Source: Mallotus nudiflorus (taxonomy: Eukaryota; Streptophyta; Magnoliopsida; Malpighiales; Euphorbiaceae). Taken from it: a stretch of DNA of 64,000 nucleotides. A program made the position numbers and the translations under genes. The notes beneath the pieces are model-generated. The model was given only the letters and a program-made list of their open reading frames with translations, was not told the DNA's origin and searched no databases. The stretch lies in the NCBI GenBank assembly GCA_947683625.1, contig CANTUR010000156.1:1612001-1676000 (forward strand), given 5' to 3'. The number at the start of each line of letters is the position of its first letter. Position 1 is the first letter of the stretch. Positions 13,630-25,600 of the stretch are shown one piece after another.

Positions 13630-13636
13630 GGGGGAG
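13628..13636 (+). promoter_or_regulatory. Copia 2 polypurine tract
   Basis: GAGGGGGAG lies immediately before the 3' LTR TGTTAATAG. This is the expected plus-strand primer of reverse transcription. Confidence 0.88.
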
Positions 13637-13872
13637 TGTTAATAGATGTACAATTGTACAACTATATGTTTGTTGACAGATGTACAGTTGTATACATTGC
13701 AGTATACATTGCATTAATCATGGCATTAATTATGGCAATTAGTAGGTTAAAATTAGGTTAAAGTTAGGTTGAATTAGGTGTAAATTGAGGCTGAAATTTG
13801 GGTTGTAACCTTGTATATATAGGCGAATTATTCTATGAATAAAATTAAGTTTTCTCATTCTCAAAAACTTCA
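13637..13872 (+). repeat. Copia 2 3' LTR
   Basis: Starts TGTTAATAG and ends ACTTCA before the ATAAC duplication. It contains a perfect 14 bp palindrome TGTACAATTGTACA (13647-13660), a TATA box-like TATATATA (13814-13821) and AATAAA (13838-13843), so promoter and polyadenylation signals sit within about 30 bp. Confidence 0.9.
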
Positions 13873-14229
13873 ATAACAAACTAGGCATGTAGGGTACATA
13901 TTACTAAATTACCCCTATACCATATTGCACCCTCAACCCATCTAACTGTAATCCTGCAATTAAACCAAGAAACTCCCCAAAGGATAGATGCTGTGACTCT
14001 GCTCTGCTACCCTCTAACATATGTCAACTTACTACTACATATGAGCCATACACAACACTTTATTATGTAAAAATATTAACTTTATAGCAAAAATGCAAAT
14101 CTTACCACAAAAATAATAAAGATGGAAACTTTCCATTAAAAATGGAAATCTCATATGAGGAGTTTAATAAAAAATAAAAATAAATTTCATAATAAAATAT
14201 AAAAATATGAGCTTCACCTTTAAATATAT

Positions 14230-14430
14230 GAATTTTATGATAAAAGGTTTTAAGAAAGTAAATTTTATATTAAAAATTTAAACTTTATATTAAAAATATA
14301 AACTTTATAATAAAAATATGAATTTTAGGATAAAATGTGACAAAAATATAATTTTTACATTAAAAATATAAACTTTACATTAAAATACAAATTTTATATT
14401 AAAAATAAAAAAAATTTAGTATAAGAATAC
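14230..14430. repeat. Diverged ~20 bp AT-rich tandem repeat
   Basis: Variants of AAACTTTATATTAAAAATAT follow one another at roughly 20-30 bp spacing, with point differences and small indels. Function unknown; probably an old minisatellite. Confidence 0.6.
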
Positions 14431-14694
14431 AAACTTGTATGTAAAAATGAAATTTTTATTAAATCAAAATAACAAAAATGCGAATTTTAAGGTGTAAATG
14501 ATGATGATGATGTCAAATATCATAAAAATGCAATAAACACATGGATAAATATTCCAACGAATAAACAAACACTTGCTACTGCTTTTTCTTTCTTCTTCGC
14601 TTCCCTAGTTGCTGTTGTTTTTGTTTTTTGTTTTTTTTTTTTAGGGAAAAAGGCCATTTCTGACCTTTTTTTTTTTCAAATTTTGGCCATCTTT

Positions 14695-14700
<6 letters not shown>

Positions 14701-14756
<56 letters not shown>
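14701..14756. repeat. (AT)28 microsatellite
   Basis: An uninterrupted dinucleotide run of 56 bases. Any YIYI reading frame here is an artefact of the repeat. Confidence 0.98.
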
Positions 14757-14759
<3 letters not shown>

Positions 14760-16235
14760 TTTTTCCTCAAAATAAGTCATAGTTATAATAGATCTAGGGT
14801 TGAATTTTTTATTTTCAATCATTAATGATGATTTTACTTCCTCTTAACTGGAATGTTTTTAGCTTCAGAAAAAGAGGTAATTTCAACAATTTTCCAGGAG
14901 AGAGGAGAATCAATTCTATTTTAAGAGACTTTCTAATTTGATTTATTTTTTCATTAAAATTCTCTCTTTAGATTATAAGATGAGCTTTACTGCTCCCATC
15001 TATTCAGGGAGAATAATGAAAAAAATTTTCTAGCTAGCTAACGAAGTAGTGTGTGGCAACTCCATTTGCTGAACTAAAAGTTCACAGTATCGACGTACCA
15101 GCATATCAGCAGTCTATTCTTTTTCTTTATCTATTAAAAATGCTTGTTTCAAATTTTTTTTTTTCGATAGCATTTCTCTGATAGCAAGATTTTTGACCCA
15201 GGAATTGATTGTTGCATGTATTATAAAAATCTTAGTTCTATGTACTCTTTTAATTTCTTAATACAGTAATATCCAATAGTTGCTCAAAACAAAAGGACCA
15301 TTTTAACATTTTAGCCATTTCGTTCTAAATTAATTAAAAAAAAAAAAAAACTTGACAGAGGATTGATGCACTCGAAATTAAAATTAATCATAATATAGGA
15401 CATGTCCAATTTCCAATTTTTATTGTGGAAGTTATTAACGAAGACTTTCAAAAAAAAAAAAAAAAACATTAAGAAACCATATATAACAAATGAAAAATTC
15501 TACTACCAAGCAATATTCGTTTGGTAAATATTTTTGATATTTCATAATTATAAAAATTTCAACTGAGAAAAGAAAATTTTTTCAGTATCGATTTTTTTCT
15601 ATATATAAAATTTAAAATTTAAAATTTTATTTTGAAAAATTCAAATTGCTTATGACATGATCAAATATATGTTAGTCAACATTCAATATCTTAAAAAGAT
15701 AATAGATGATATTAAAGTTAGCAATTTATATTTAGTGTATAAAATTTGTCACTAACTTTTTTTTTTCCATAAAAGTATTAACTTGGAATGTATTATATAA
15801 TTAAAAAAATTAATTAATTAGAGATGTAATAGAAATTGAATAGAAACAGTAAAAAGACAAAAAAAATGATAAAAATGTAGTAAAAAGTAACGAAAAATAT
15901 ATAGTCAAATTACAAATATATGAATTTTTTTTTAAAAAATTAATAGGTTATATTCAAAAATTTAGAATCCCTTCACAATATGATCCCTGAGAAAGTGATG
16001 ATATTTCAGTTAAGTCCATATCCCCTGCCTGCCTACTATATAAATACAATCTTGGATAGGATACAGAGCATAAAAAAAAAAATTAGAGCAGTGAATACAA
16101 ACAATTGGTAGCAAGAAAGAAGGTTATAACTTAGTATAGATAATCAAGCCTTACCCTCTGCTGGTCTCTTTCCCTCATCCTACTAAACACCAGTGCAGCC
16201 TGATCATCAACCAAACCAAAAAAAAAAAAAAAAAC

Positions 16236-16273
16236 ATGTAAGGCTCTTCCTTGCAAGAACCTATTCCCAAGAG
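16236..16273 (+). pseudogene. SDR pseudogene exon 1 (ATG followed by stop)
   Basis: ATG at 16236 is followed at once by TAA (16239-16241). The same frame then reads GSSLQEPIPKR, which joins in phase through a GTAACA donor (16274) to exon 2 (RLERKVALI). Plant secoisolariciresinol-dehydrogenase-like SDRs commonly have a short first exon ending in RLEGKVAL, which supports this exon. The immediate stop is probably a point mutation of an AAA, CAA or GAA codon, so no full-length product can start here. Confidence 0.75.
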
Positions 16274-16411
16274 GTAACATCATTCAACTTTTTTATCAAC
16301 ACCTATACCTTTATTTAGTGGCACATTTTGTATACAACAAAAAATTGCATTGCCAAAGGCAGATACATATATATACCCAGCTATTCTTGAAAGCATTGTT
16401 TATATATGCAG
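16274..16411 (+). other. SDR pseudogene intron 1
   Basis: A 138 bp interval with donor AG|GTAACA and acceptor ATGCAG|G (AG at 16410-16411). It splits an arginine codon in phase 2 (AG|G). The size and AT-richness fit a plant intron. Confidence 0.75.
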
Positions 16412-16935
16412 GTTAGAACGCAAGGTAGCATTGATAACAAGAGTTGCATGTGGGATAGGTGAGAGCACTGCCAGTCTCTTTACCAAAAATGGTGCTAAGG
16501 TTGTGATTGCAGATGTCAAATCTGATTTGGATCAATCTGTAGCTACACAAATCCAATCAGAATTCGGACAACCAATTTCCTACGTTCATTGCGATGTGAC
16601 TAATGAATCTGATGTCGAAAATGCTGTTAATACAGTAGTTTCATTGCACGGAAAGTTTAACATAATGTTCAACAATGCAGGCATTGCAGGCTATGGTGAA
16701 GCAGATGTAGCATTTATTCGACATGAAAATTTCCAAAGAGTTATGGATGTAAATGTTTATGGTGGATTTCTGGGTGCAAAACATGCCTTAAGAGTGATGA
16801 TTCCTAAAAAAGAAAGGTTGCATTCTGTTTATTGCAAGCATTGTTTCAGTCATATGTATCCAAAGACATGCATATACATCATCGAAGAATGCTTTTGTTA
16901 GGCTAACAAAGAATTTAGTTGTGGAATTGGGGAAG
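16412..16935 (+). pseudogene. SDR pseudogene exon 2, NAD-binding and catalytic part
   Basis: Encodes a classical short-chain dehydrogenase/reductase (SDR110C-like, closest in motif to secoisolariciresinol dehydrogenase or xanthoxin dehydrogenase-like plant enzymes). The cofactor motif TGxxxGIG reads TRVACGIG, with its first Gly changed to Arg. VVIADVKSD, CDVTNESDVENAV and the structural motif NNAG are intact. After VMIPKK a length change in the A-run at about 16804-16809 shifts the frame. In the next frame the catalytic YTSSK and NAFVRLTKNLVVELGK follow. A normal enzyme of this family is about 260-280 residues. Combined defects make this a pseudogene; substrate cannot be inferred. Confidence 0.85.
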
Positions 16936-17461
16936 TGATGTAGCAAAAACCTAGGAAATTGGATAAATACTGCACGGCATTGAATTGTGCACGATTACTA
17001 TCTAAAAATCTTTTATAACCTGTTGATTTGCGCATAAATGTCAGAAAATAGGCATCAATAATTATTGATTCACACAAAGGAATACCGAATATTAGAAAAA
17101 TATAAATTTGATTATTAATTCAACAAAAAGTCATCCTTAAACAACTCCAAAGAGATGAATAAATAGAGTTTAGGGAAAAACCCTAAAAACAAAAAAGGAA
17201 GAAATGACTAAAAAATCCTAAAAAAGGAATATAAACTTTTAAGCCAAATTTAGGGGCCTAAATAAAGAAATTTGGGCCCAAAGATGGATTGCTACAAGCA
17301 AAGTGTGTAATACTTGTTATAGGGCTCTGAGTCAGCTTCAATTTGATATATTATAGGCCTTATGGTTCAATCAGGGTTACTACAATCGTCCATTTGATAA
17401 AGTGTGCACGCTCACTTTATCAAATCCATCCATAAATGATAATGCAGCCTAATCCACATCA
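16936..17461. mobile_element. 526 bp solo LTR inside SDR exon 2
   Basis: Begins TGATGT and ends ACATCA, a perfect 6 bp terminal inverted repeat with TG...CA ends. It is flanked by GGAAG (16931-16935) and AGAAG (17462-17466), a 5 bp duplication with one G-to-A change. Removing it and one flank restores the codons ELGK|YGLRV. There is no coding capacity. It matches no other repeat in the window; the parent family is unknown. Confidence 0.85.
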
Positions 17462-17678
17462 AGAAGTATGGTCTTAGAGTTAATTGTAGTTCACCTAGTC
17501 TTGTACCGACTCCTTTGACCATCAAAGTAATGGGTTTGAACTATGAGCAAATGGAGAATGTGGCTTTTGAAATAGCAAGCTTGAAAGAGGTAAAATTGAG
17601 GGCTAATGATATAGCTGAAGCAGCTCTGTACCTTGCAAGTGATGAGCCTAAATTTGTTAGTGGTATTAATCTTATGAT
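17462..17678 (+). pseudogene. SDR pseudogene, C-terminal part before the nested insertion
   Basis: Reads KYGLRVNCSSPSLVPTPL, then GLNYEQMENVAF and RANDIAEAALYLASDEPK, then FVSGINL. This is the substrate-binding region and penultimate strand of SDR110C-type enzymes (family pattern: RVNCVSP, then DIAEAALYLASDE, then FVSGHNLVVDGG). The frame is open from 17463 to the insertion. The last five bases, ATGAT, are the decayed left copy of the target duplication of the outer Sirevirus; the right copy is GTGGT at 46419. Confidence 0.88.
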
Positions 17679-18799
17679 TGAAAAAGCCCTATAGTGGAGG
17701 TGAATAGAGCTATTAAATAAAAATCAAAATTAAAAATAATTCTTTCCAAGAATTGAAAGAATGTTGAGAAGGAAGAATGAAGAACATAATGATTTAAGGA
17801 GTTCGGATTCAATAACAATCCTACCTCTACCTAACTTATCCCCAAGTTAGAATTTTCAATCACCCACAATCTTATTCATAAGACTGAGATTACACAAGAG
17901 TTTTATGGCTCACTCTTACAACCTTACAACATGAGTTTTTAAGGCTCACTCAAAAAACCAAACCCCAAATATTTTAATGGACAACACTTAAACTAATTCC
18001 TTTAGAAATAAATTTCACTTTCCTACTAATCTATCCAAAAATTTAAGATGAAGAGAAACTCTATTTCTAACACATATCCAACTCTCACAAGAGTTATAAA
18101 TAAAGAGTGAATATTTGAGGATTTGAGAGCTTTAATGAATGTTAAGATAGAGAATGATAATAAGCAAAAATAGCTTAACTTCCATTCAGCTCTAGAGGTG
18201 TTTATATAGATAAAAACTTAAAAATATAGTTTTTGGAGATGAAAATAATGTGTCGAATGTCTATGTTTTGAATCCAACATTTATAATTTTGAATTATTGA
18301 AAGTAATGCTATCAAACTACTGTGCATAAGTTGAAACCATGAATGGCTATTAGAGAAGTTCGAATTTGCTTACATTTTCTTTATAAAAGTTGTAGATATT
18401 TGACTTAGCTTTCTATATCATTTTGAATCACCTCAATTAGACTTCTATAGCTCAAGATATTTTTGAAATACTAAGAGCTATGCAATCTAAAATGGCAGCT
18501 ACATATGTTGACTTCGACTCAATATTTTCATACCTAAATGAACTTAGATTTTGACAAGTAAGCTTTAGAAAGCTCAAGATGTCTACTTCAAATATGAAGC
18601 AAGTAACTTTCTTACTATAAAGCTCTAAGGATGTCAACAGCCTCTTTGAATATTAGAGGTTGAATCAAACCAAGATATTCATACTTCATTTTAACATCTA
18701 ATAGAGTCCTAACTTATACACACTTAAACAAATAAATTAAATGCTCAAAATTAAGTTTGTTAAGATCAAAATTAAGATTGATTATTGCTAAGGTCAACA
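17679..18799 (-). repeat. Outer Sirevirus 3' LTR (one copy of the 190 bp unit)
   Basis: Runs on the minus strand from TGTTGACC (18799) to GGGCTTTTTCA (17679), 1121 bp. It is shorter than its partner because it holds only one copy of the ~190 bp internal repeat, centred near 18416-18480. Confidence 0.9.
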
Positions 18800-18814
18800 A
18801 TCTCCCCCTTTTTG
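18800..18814 (-). promoter_or_regulatory. Outer Sirevirus polypurine tract
   Basis: On the minus strand CAAAAAGGGGGAGAT directly precedes the 3' LTR. It is the same tract as at 27923-27936 in the inner copy. Confidence 0.9.
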
Positions 18815-20022
18815 ATTTTGACAAACTTATTTTGAGTTTGATAAAAAATAATGTAAAGTAAAGTGTGTGATAATAATGATACCAAATGAAATAAAATATA
18901 TTTCTTTATTTCTCCCCCTACAAATATGGACATGATAAGAAATATAAATTTAGAGATTATTCCCCTTGACAAAAAAAATAAAATAAAAACAATATAAATT
19001 ATAGCAAAAAGGATAAAAACATGACATTCTTATGAAAAATGTATTAAAAACATAAAATGTGATAATGTGATCATTTAAATAAATGTTAGGCAATGTGAGG
19101 AAATAATTTCAAACATATATGCATATAGTGCCACTAAAATGTATCACAAAAATAGTATATATAACAATAATGTTAATACTAGAAGAGCTTAACTATCATA
19201 TGATATAGAACTTAGTTAGCTAAACAATCACGTATCACTTAGCATATAAAAAGAATAAACACAAATTATCCATTGCATATTTTCCTCTCTTTGTACAAAG
19301 GCAAAAGGAAAAGAGAACGGTATAAGGGGAAATGAACCTAAAGGGACCAAAATTCTTATAAGAATAAAGCAAAGATACACCAATTCTTTGTAAAAATATT
19401 CAAGCCTTATTAAAGATCAAAACAATTTTCAAGAAGAAATTATATATAAATTATGCATGTATAAACACAATAATAAAATATTATACACATGTATAGTAAC
19501 AAATAACAAACTCAAATTATTTCTCCCGCTTTGTCAAAAATAAAAAGAAAAGAGAGAGATATAAAGGGAAATGAAAACAAAGATACACAAAATCTTTATA
19601 AAATTTGTCATACATAAACAAAGTAAGCAAAATAAGGTCTTTTGTCACATATGATATACGACAAAACTAGCCATACTTACAATGTTAAATATGCATGCAA
19701 AATTTAAATAAAATTTCTCCCCCTATATCAAACAAAAATATAATATGTCACTAACAAAAACACATTTTTTAATGGAGTTTCAAAATTTAAAAAAAAAACT
19801 AAGTACACATGTTAAAAAAAATTAACTAGGTACACATGCAAAATCAAATTATTTCTCCTCCTTTAACAAAATGTAAGAGGAAATTTTAAAAAATAAGCCA
19901 ACTATAAGTTGACGAACATAAAAAATTTTAAAATCAAAATCAAAACATTTATCAATCAAAGTAATCAATAAGCACAACATGATTTCACATGAAAATAGTT
20001 CAACCATCAATTAAACATAAAA
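18815..20022 (-). other. Outer Sirevirus post-pol spacer with PPT-like repeats
   Basis: About 1.2 kb between the pol stop and the polypurine tract, with no envelope-like ORF. It holds spaced variants of TTTGACAAAGGGGGAGAAA (minus strand), seen at about 18910, 18962, 19290, 19525, 19715 and 19853, matching those in the inner element spacer. Confidence 0.7.
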
Positions 20023-21063
20023 TCAAGATAAACTAGAACCATCAATCATGCTAAGTTTATGCTTAATGAAATTCAATCTCTCTTCATTGAGAGGTTTGGT
20101 GAAGATATCTAGAAGTTAATTATTTATATCAATAAATTCAAATGAGATATCACCAATTTGAACATGAACACGCAAGAAATGATGTCTAATGTCTAATGTC
20201 GATATACTTATTTCCAGAATGCTGAATGGGATTTTTACTAAGGTTGATAGCACTTGTATTGTTATATTTGATTGGAATGTGATCAAGTTTTACACCATAG
20301 TCTAAAAACTATTGTTTTTGCCATAAAACTTATGAACAACACATAATTGCTATAATATATTCAGCTTCAGCAATGGACAAGGCAACTGAAACTTGTTTCT
20401 TACTAAATTAAGAAACTAAACATTGTCCTAAAAATTGACAAGTTCTAAAAGTGCTTTTTCTATCTAATAAACTATCGACAAAGTTCGCATCAAAATAACT
20501 AATCAAGTCAAATGATGAACTCTTAGGATACCAAAGTCCTAAATTCATTATACCATAAAGATATTTGAAAATTCTTTTGATAACATTCAAATAAGACTCT
20601 CTCGGACTTGATTGAAATCTAGCATACAAGAAAGTAGCAAATATAATATTGGGTTTATTAGCAGTTAAATAAAGAAGGGATTCGATCATACATCTCAATC
20701 GCTTTTCATCAACCGGTTTGCCATTCTTATCTTTGTTAAGTTTGGTTGTGGTGCTCATTGGATTTTTACTTATCTTAGCTCCATCCATGCCAAACTTCTT
20801 GAGAACATCTCTTGTATACTTGGTTTGATTGATGAAAATCCTATTTTTGCATTGCTTGATTTATAGTCCAAGAAAGAATTTGAGTTCACCCATCATACTC
20901 ATCTCAAATTCTCCTTGCATTAAATTAGAGAATTCCTCACACAAGGAATGGTTAGTAGCACTAAATATAATGTTATCAACATATATTTGAACAATGAATA
21001 AATCATGCTTGGATTTCTTTATGAAAAGAGTTATATTAACTTTTCCTTTAGAGAAACCATTCT
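20023..21063 (-). pseudogene. Outer Sirevirus pol, 3' part (RT end and RNase H)
   Basis: The minus strand from 21063 begins inside RT at the conserved NGFSKGKVN segment. It continues through IVQIYVDNII (YVDD box altered to YVDN), GEFEMSMMGELKFFLGL, the RIFKYLYGIMNLGLWYP region and RNase H, and ends at a TGA (20025-20023). It has several stops and frameshifts. It is the continuation of the pol that stops at 29443, split by the inner Sirevirus. Confidence 0.88.
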
Positions 21064-22578
21064 TGTTGACCTTAGTAATAATCAATTTTAATTTTGATCT
21101 TAACAAACTTAATTATGAGTGTTTACTTTATTTGTTTAAATGTGTATATGTTAGGACTCCATTGGAAGTTAAAATGAAGTATGATTATCTTAGGCTGATT
21201 CGATTCGACCTCTGAGATTCAAGAAGGCTTTTGACATCCTTAAAGCTTTATAATGAGAAAGTTATCTTTTTTATATTTGAAGTAGACATCTTGAGCTTTA
21301 TGAATTGGGCTTGCTTGTTAAAATCTGAGTTCATTTGTGTATGCAAATACTAAGTCAAAATTAACATATGTAGCTGTCATTTTAAATTGCATAACTCTTA
21401 TTATTTTAGACATATCTTGAACTACATAAGTATAATTAAGGTGGCTCAAAATGATATGGAAAGATAAGTTAAATATCTAAAAATTTCATGAAAAAAGTAT
21501 TGGGAAATTCAAACTTTTCCAATAGAAAATCATAGCTTTAACTTGTGCATAGCTGTCTGATAGTAATCTGCATTTTAGATTACATAGATAGTATTTTGGA
21601 CATATCTTAAGCTATATGAGTTTAATTGAAATGATTAAAAATGATATGAAAAGCTAAGTTAAATTTCTATAATTTTTATAAAGAAAGTATTGGGCAAATT
21701 CAAAATTCTCTAACAAAAAATCACGGCTTAAACTTATGTATAGCTTTTTGATAATATTCTACATTTTAGATTGCATAGTTCTTAGTATGTTGGACATATC
21801 TTAAGCTACAGAAGTTCAATTATAGCAATTCAAAATGATATGGAAATATTAGTCAAATAGCTACAAATTTTATGAAGAAAATATGGGCAAATTCGAATGT
21901 CTTCAATAGCCAATAATGGTTTCAATCCATGCATAGCTGTTTGACAACATCACTTTCAATAATTCAAAATTATAAACACTAGATTCAAAATATAGATGTT
22001 GGACATATTATTTGCACCTCTAACAGCTATTTTTTGAGTGTTTTTCTATATAAACACATATAGAGCTAAAGGGATGTTAAGAATATTGTTTATCATTCAT
22101 TCTTTCTTAAGCATTCAATTGAGCTCTAAAATTCTCTTAAACAATTCTTTGTTTATATAACTCTTATAAGAGTTGATTGTGTGTTACAAATAGAATTTCT
22201 CTTCATCTTAAATCTTGGGATAGATTAGAAGGGAAGTGAGATTTATTTCTAAAGGAATTGGTTTAAGTGTTGTCCATTGAAATACTTAGGATTTGGTGTT
22301 TGAGTGAGCCTTGAAAACTCAAGTTATAAGGTTGTAAGAGTGAACAAAAAAAAATCTTATGTAATCTCAATCTTATGATTAAGATTATGGGTGATTAAAA
22401 ATCCTAACTTAGGGATAAGTTAGGCGGAGATGTAGGATTGTTGTTGAATATGAACTCCTTAAATTTTTATGTTCTTCATTCTTCCTTCTCAACTTCCATT
22501 CAATTATTGTAAAGAATTCTTTTAATTTCTTATTTTTATTTGATAGTCTTATTCATCCCCCCTCTAGGACTCTTTTTA
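21064..22578 (+). repeat. Inner Sirevirus 5' LTR (three copies of the 190 bp unit)
   Basis: Runs 1515 bp from TGTTGACC to CTCTTTTTA, the last CA being mutated to TA. It contains three ~190 bp units, marked by CATATCTT.A.CTA at about 21411, 21600 and 21792. Confidence 0.9.
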
Positions 22579-22580
22579 AT

Positions 22581-22592
22581 TGGTATCAGATC
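22581..22592 (+). promoter_or_regulatory. Inner Sirevirus primer binding site
   Basis: TGGTATCAGATC two bases after the LTR matches the initiator tRNA-Met complement. Confidence 0.88.
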
Positions 22593-22629
22593 TTGAATTC
22601 TAGATACTTTATTACTAGAATATAAGATC

Positions 22630-25600
22630 ATGGGGAGTGAATCACAAAACATCTCTTCTCTTAGACCATTCTTTGATGGTAGTGACTATCCACATTGGAA
22701 ATTAAAAATGGAATTATATCTTGATTATGATTCCATTAAACTTTAGGACATTATCCTAAAAGGTTGGGAACAATCTCTAACTATCATTGATAGTACGGTA
22801 ACTACTCTTATAAGAAGCCAATGGAGTACTGATCAAAAGGAAGAAAATCATAAAAATAAAAAAGCTATTATTACTCTAGTCTCTTTAACGACAAGAGAAA
22901 AAGGAGGCAAGCTTTAATATTATATATTGGCTAAAGAAATGTGGGAGACCTTAGAAAACCACTACGAAGGCAATATTCAAGTAAGAAGCAAGAAGGTTCA
23001 ACTTCATATGTATGAATATGAACTCTTTAAAATGAAGCCTCATTAATCAATCACAGAGATGAAAAACCATCTTAATGCTCTCCTTATAACCCTTAAGAAA
23101 ACTGGAAAACATTTCTCCAATGAAGAGGTAAACAATAACATTCTAAGAATCCTACCTAAAAAGGATTGGGAATCTCATGTTACTTCAATTAAGGAAGCTT
23201 AGGACCCCTCCACTCTATCAACCAATGTGCTCATTAGTAAGCTCTTAATACATGAGCTCACTATCAAGCAAAAAGGTGAAGAATAAAAAGAGAAATAAGA
23301 AAAGAAAAAGAACATTGCTCTAAAAGCTCTTAAAAAAGATAGTGAAGAGGAAAGCATCAAAGATTCTAGTGATGAAGATGGTGACATTGTCATGCTCACT
23401 AGGAACTTCAAGAAGTTTTTAATAAAGAAAAACTTCTTAAGAACAATGGACTTCAACAAGAAATTAGAAGGAGATGAAAAAAAGAAAACTAAGGAGGTTA
23501 CTTGGTATGAATGCAAAAAATTAGGACATGTTAGAAGTGAGTGTCCCAAACTTAAATTAAAAAACAAGGGAGAAAAAGATAAGAAGAAGGCATTCAAAGC
23601 TACTTGGGATGATTTCTCTGAATCTGAAGAGGAATAGGAACAATAAGACGTGGCCAATCTTTACTTCATGGCCTTTGAAAATGAAAATAAGATATGCTTG
23701 ACATCCATAAGAACAAAAAGCAAGTGGTATCTCGATAGTTGATGTTCAAGGCACATGACAGGAGATAAATAGTAATTCAACAAACTTGATGCTAAAGATG
23801 GAGCATATGTTACTTTCGAAGATAATGCATAAGGAAAAATTATTGGCATTAGAGAAATAGGTAATCCTCAATCCTTATCTATACATAATGTGTTGTTTGT
23901 TGATGGTCTTAAACATAATTTGCTTAGTATAAGTCAATTATATGACATGAAAAATAAAGTAACTTTCTATCCTAAAAATTGCTTTATTAGTAGTCTTAAT
24001 GAAAATAAATTTATTTTTTGTGGTGAAAGAGTAGATAATATTTATGTCATTGATTTAAATAAAATTGATAACTAAGACATAAAATGCTTAGTGTCTATCT
24101 CCCATGACATATGGACATGGCGTAGAAGGTTAGGACATGCAAATTTTGAGCTTTTGAATGATCATGTAAACATGAACTTATGATTGGTTTACTTAAGCTT
24201 GAATTCACTAAGGATAAACCTTATGATGCTTACCAAAAGGAAAAATAATCCAAGTCCTCATTTAAGCTAAAAAAATATAATGTCAACCTGTAGGCTACTT
24301 GAACTTATACATATGGATTTATTTGAACCAACTGGAGTTGCTAGTCTTGGTGGAATGCACTATGCATATGTATTGATTGATGATTACTCTAGATTTACTT
24401 GGGTATGTTTTCTTGCTTACAAGAATGACGCTATAAAAGCTTTTAAAAATTATGCTAAAAGAGTTCAAAAAGAACAAAGTTTTTGTATGTCATCTATTAG
24501 AATTGATCATGGAATAGAATTTGAAAAAGAATTTTTCAAAAACTATTTTAATGAAAATGATATTTCTCATACATTTTCATATCTTAGAACTCCTTAACAA
24601 AATAGGCTAGTTGAAATGAAAAATAAAACTCTTGTGGAAATGGGTAGAACAATGCTTTATGAGTATAATTTGCTTCTATACTTTTGGGCGGAAGCCTTTA
24701 ACACATTTTATTATATTTCAAATTGAGTTTTCAAAGGACTAATTTTAAATAAAACATCTTATGGGCTATGGAATAATAGAAAACCTAAAATCTCATATTT
24801 AAGAGTATTTGGATGCAAGTGCTTTATATTGAACACCAAGGGGGAAATTTGATTCTAAAACTGATGAAGGAATTTTCCTAGGCTATTCTATTTCTAGTAA
24901 AGCATATAGGGTCTTTAATAAGAGAACTCTAGTAGTTGAAGAGTCAATGCATATGGTATTTGATGAATCAAACTCACTTGATCTTAAAAAGGATGTTTGC
25001 AGTATTAATGATTTTGTAGGTGACAATGAGATTATTGAAACACAAAAAAAATATACCAGTAAGCCTTTAGAACTTAAAGGTCTAAGCAAGGAGGAAAATG
25101 AGGAAACATCTCAACCTACCTTGAAGGATGAACTTCCAAAGGATTGAAAATTCAAGAAAGCTCACCCACAAGACCTCATCATAGGTGACACTACAAAAGG
25201 GGTAACTACTAGATCTAAACTTAAGTCTATTGTTAATTTAGCTTTCATTTCTCAAATTGAACAAAAAAATGTTCATGAGGCTTTAAGTAATGAATTTTGG
25301 GTCCTTGCTATGCAATAAGAGTTAAATCAATTTAAAAGAAATAAGGTTTGGACCTTAGTTCTTAGACCTAACATCATCCTATTATAGGCACCAAATGGGT
25401 GTTTAGAAATATGATGGATGAACAAAGTGTCATAACTAGAAACAAAGCTAGACTAGTAGTTAAAGGTTATAATCAAGAGGAAGGCATTGATTATGATGAA
25501 ACCTTTGCCCCTATTGCAAGGTTATGAGCTATTAGGATGCTACTTGCATTTACATCATACATGGATTTTAAATTTTATCAAATGGATGTTAAAAGTGCAT

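Larger units (their letters stand above)
8801..13877 (+). mobile_element. Copia 2: complete short-LTR Ty1/copia retrotransposon, dead
   Basis: This element is flanked by the direct repeat ATAAC (8801-8805 and 13873-13877). It has a 5' LTR (8806-8979), a tRNA-Met-type primer site (8980-), a single degraded gag-pol (9330-13629), a polypurine tract GAGGGGGAG (13628-13636) and a 3' LTR (13637-13872). The domain order gag, protease, integrase, RT, RNase H is that of Ty1/copia. Many stops and frameshifts exclude self-mobility. The very short LTRs resemble lineages such as Ale or Ivana, but the clade is not established. Confidence 0.9.
13878..16235. other. AT-rich intergenic DNA upstream of the SDR pseudogene
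   Basis: No gene seen. It contains diverged AT-rich short repeats (14230-14430), a TA microsatellite (14701-14756) and several A-runs of 10-16 bases. The last few hundred bases (about 16020-16235) have a TATAAATA-like site (about 16040) and a CT-rich stretch. They could be the former promoter and 5' UTR of the SDR gene. Confidence 0.5.

Noticed and set aside
14576..14770. ORF with a YIYIYI run
   Set aside because: It is the translation of the AT microsatellite. The same applies to frames at 52739-53263 and 57537-57857.
18815..20022. Search for an envelope-like gene in the Sirevirus spacer
   Set aside because: Only short AT-rich frames on either strand; no signal peptide or membrane protein pattern in either copy.
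21411..21980. Regularly spaced ~190 bp repeats, considered as a CRISPR-like or satellite array
   Set aside because: Only three diverged units, wholly inside an LTR and present in its partner LTR. They are an LTR minisatellite.
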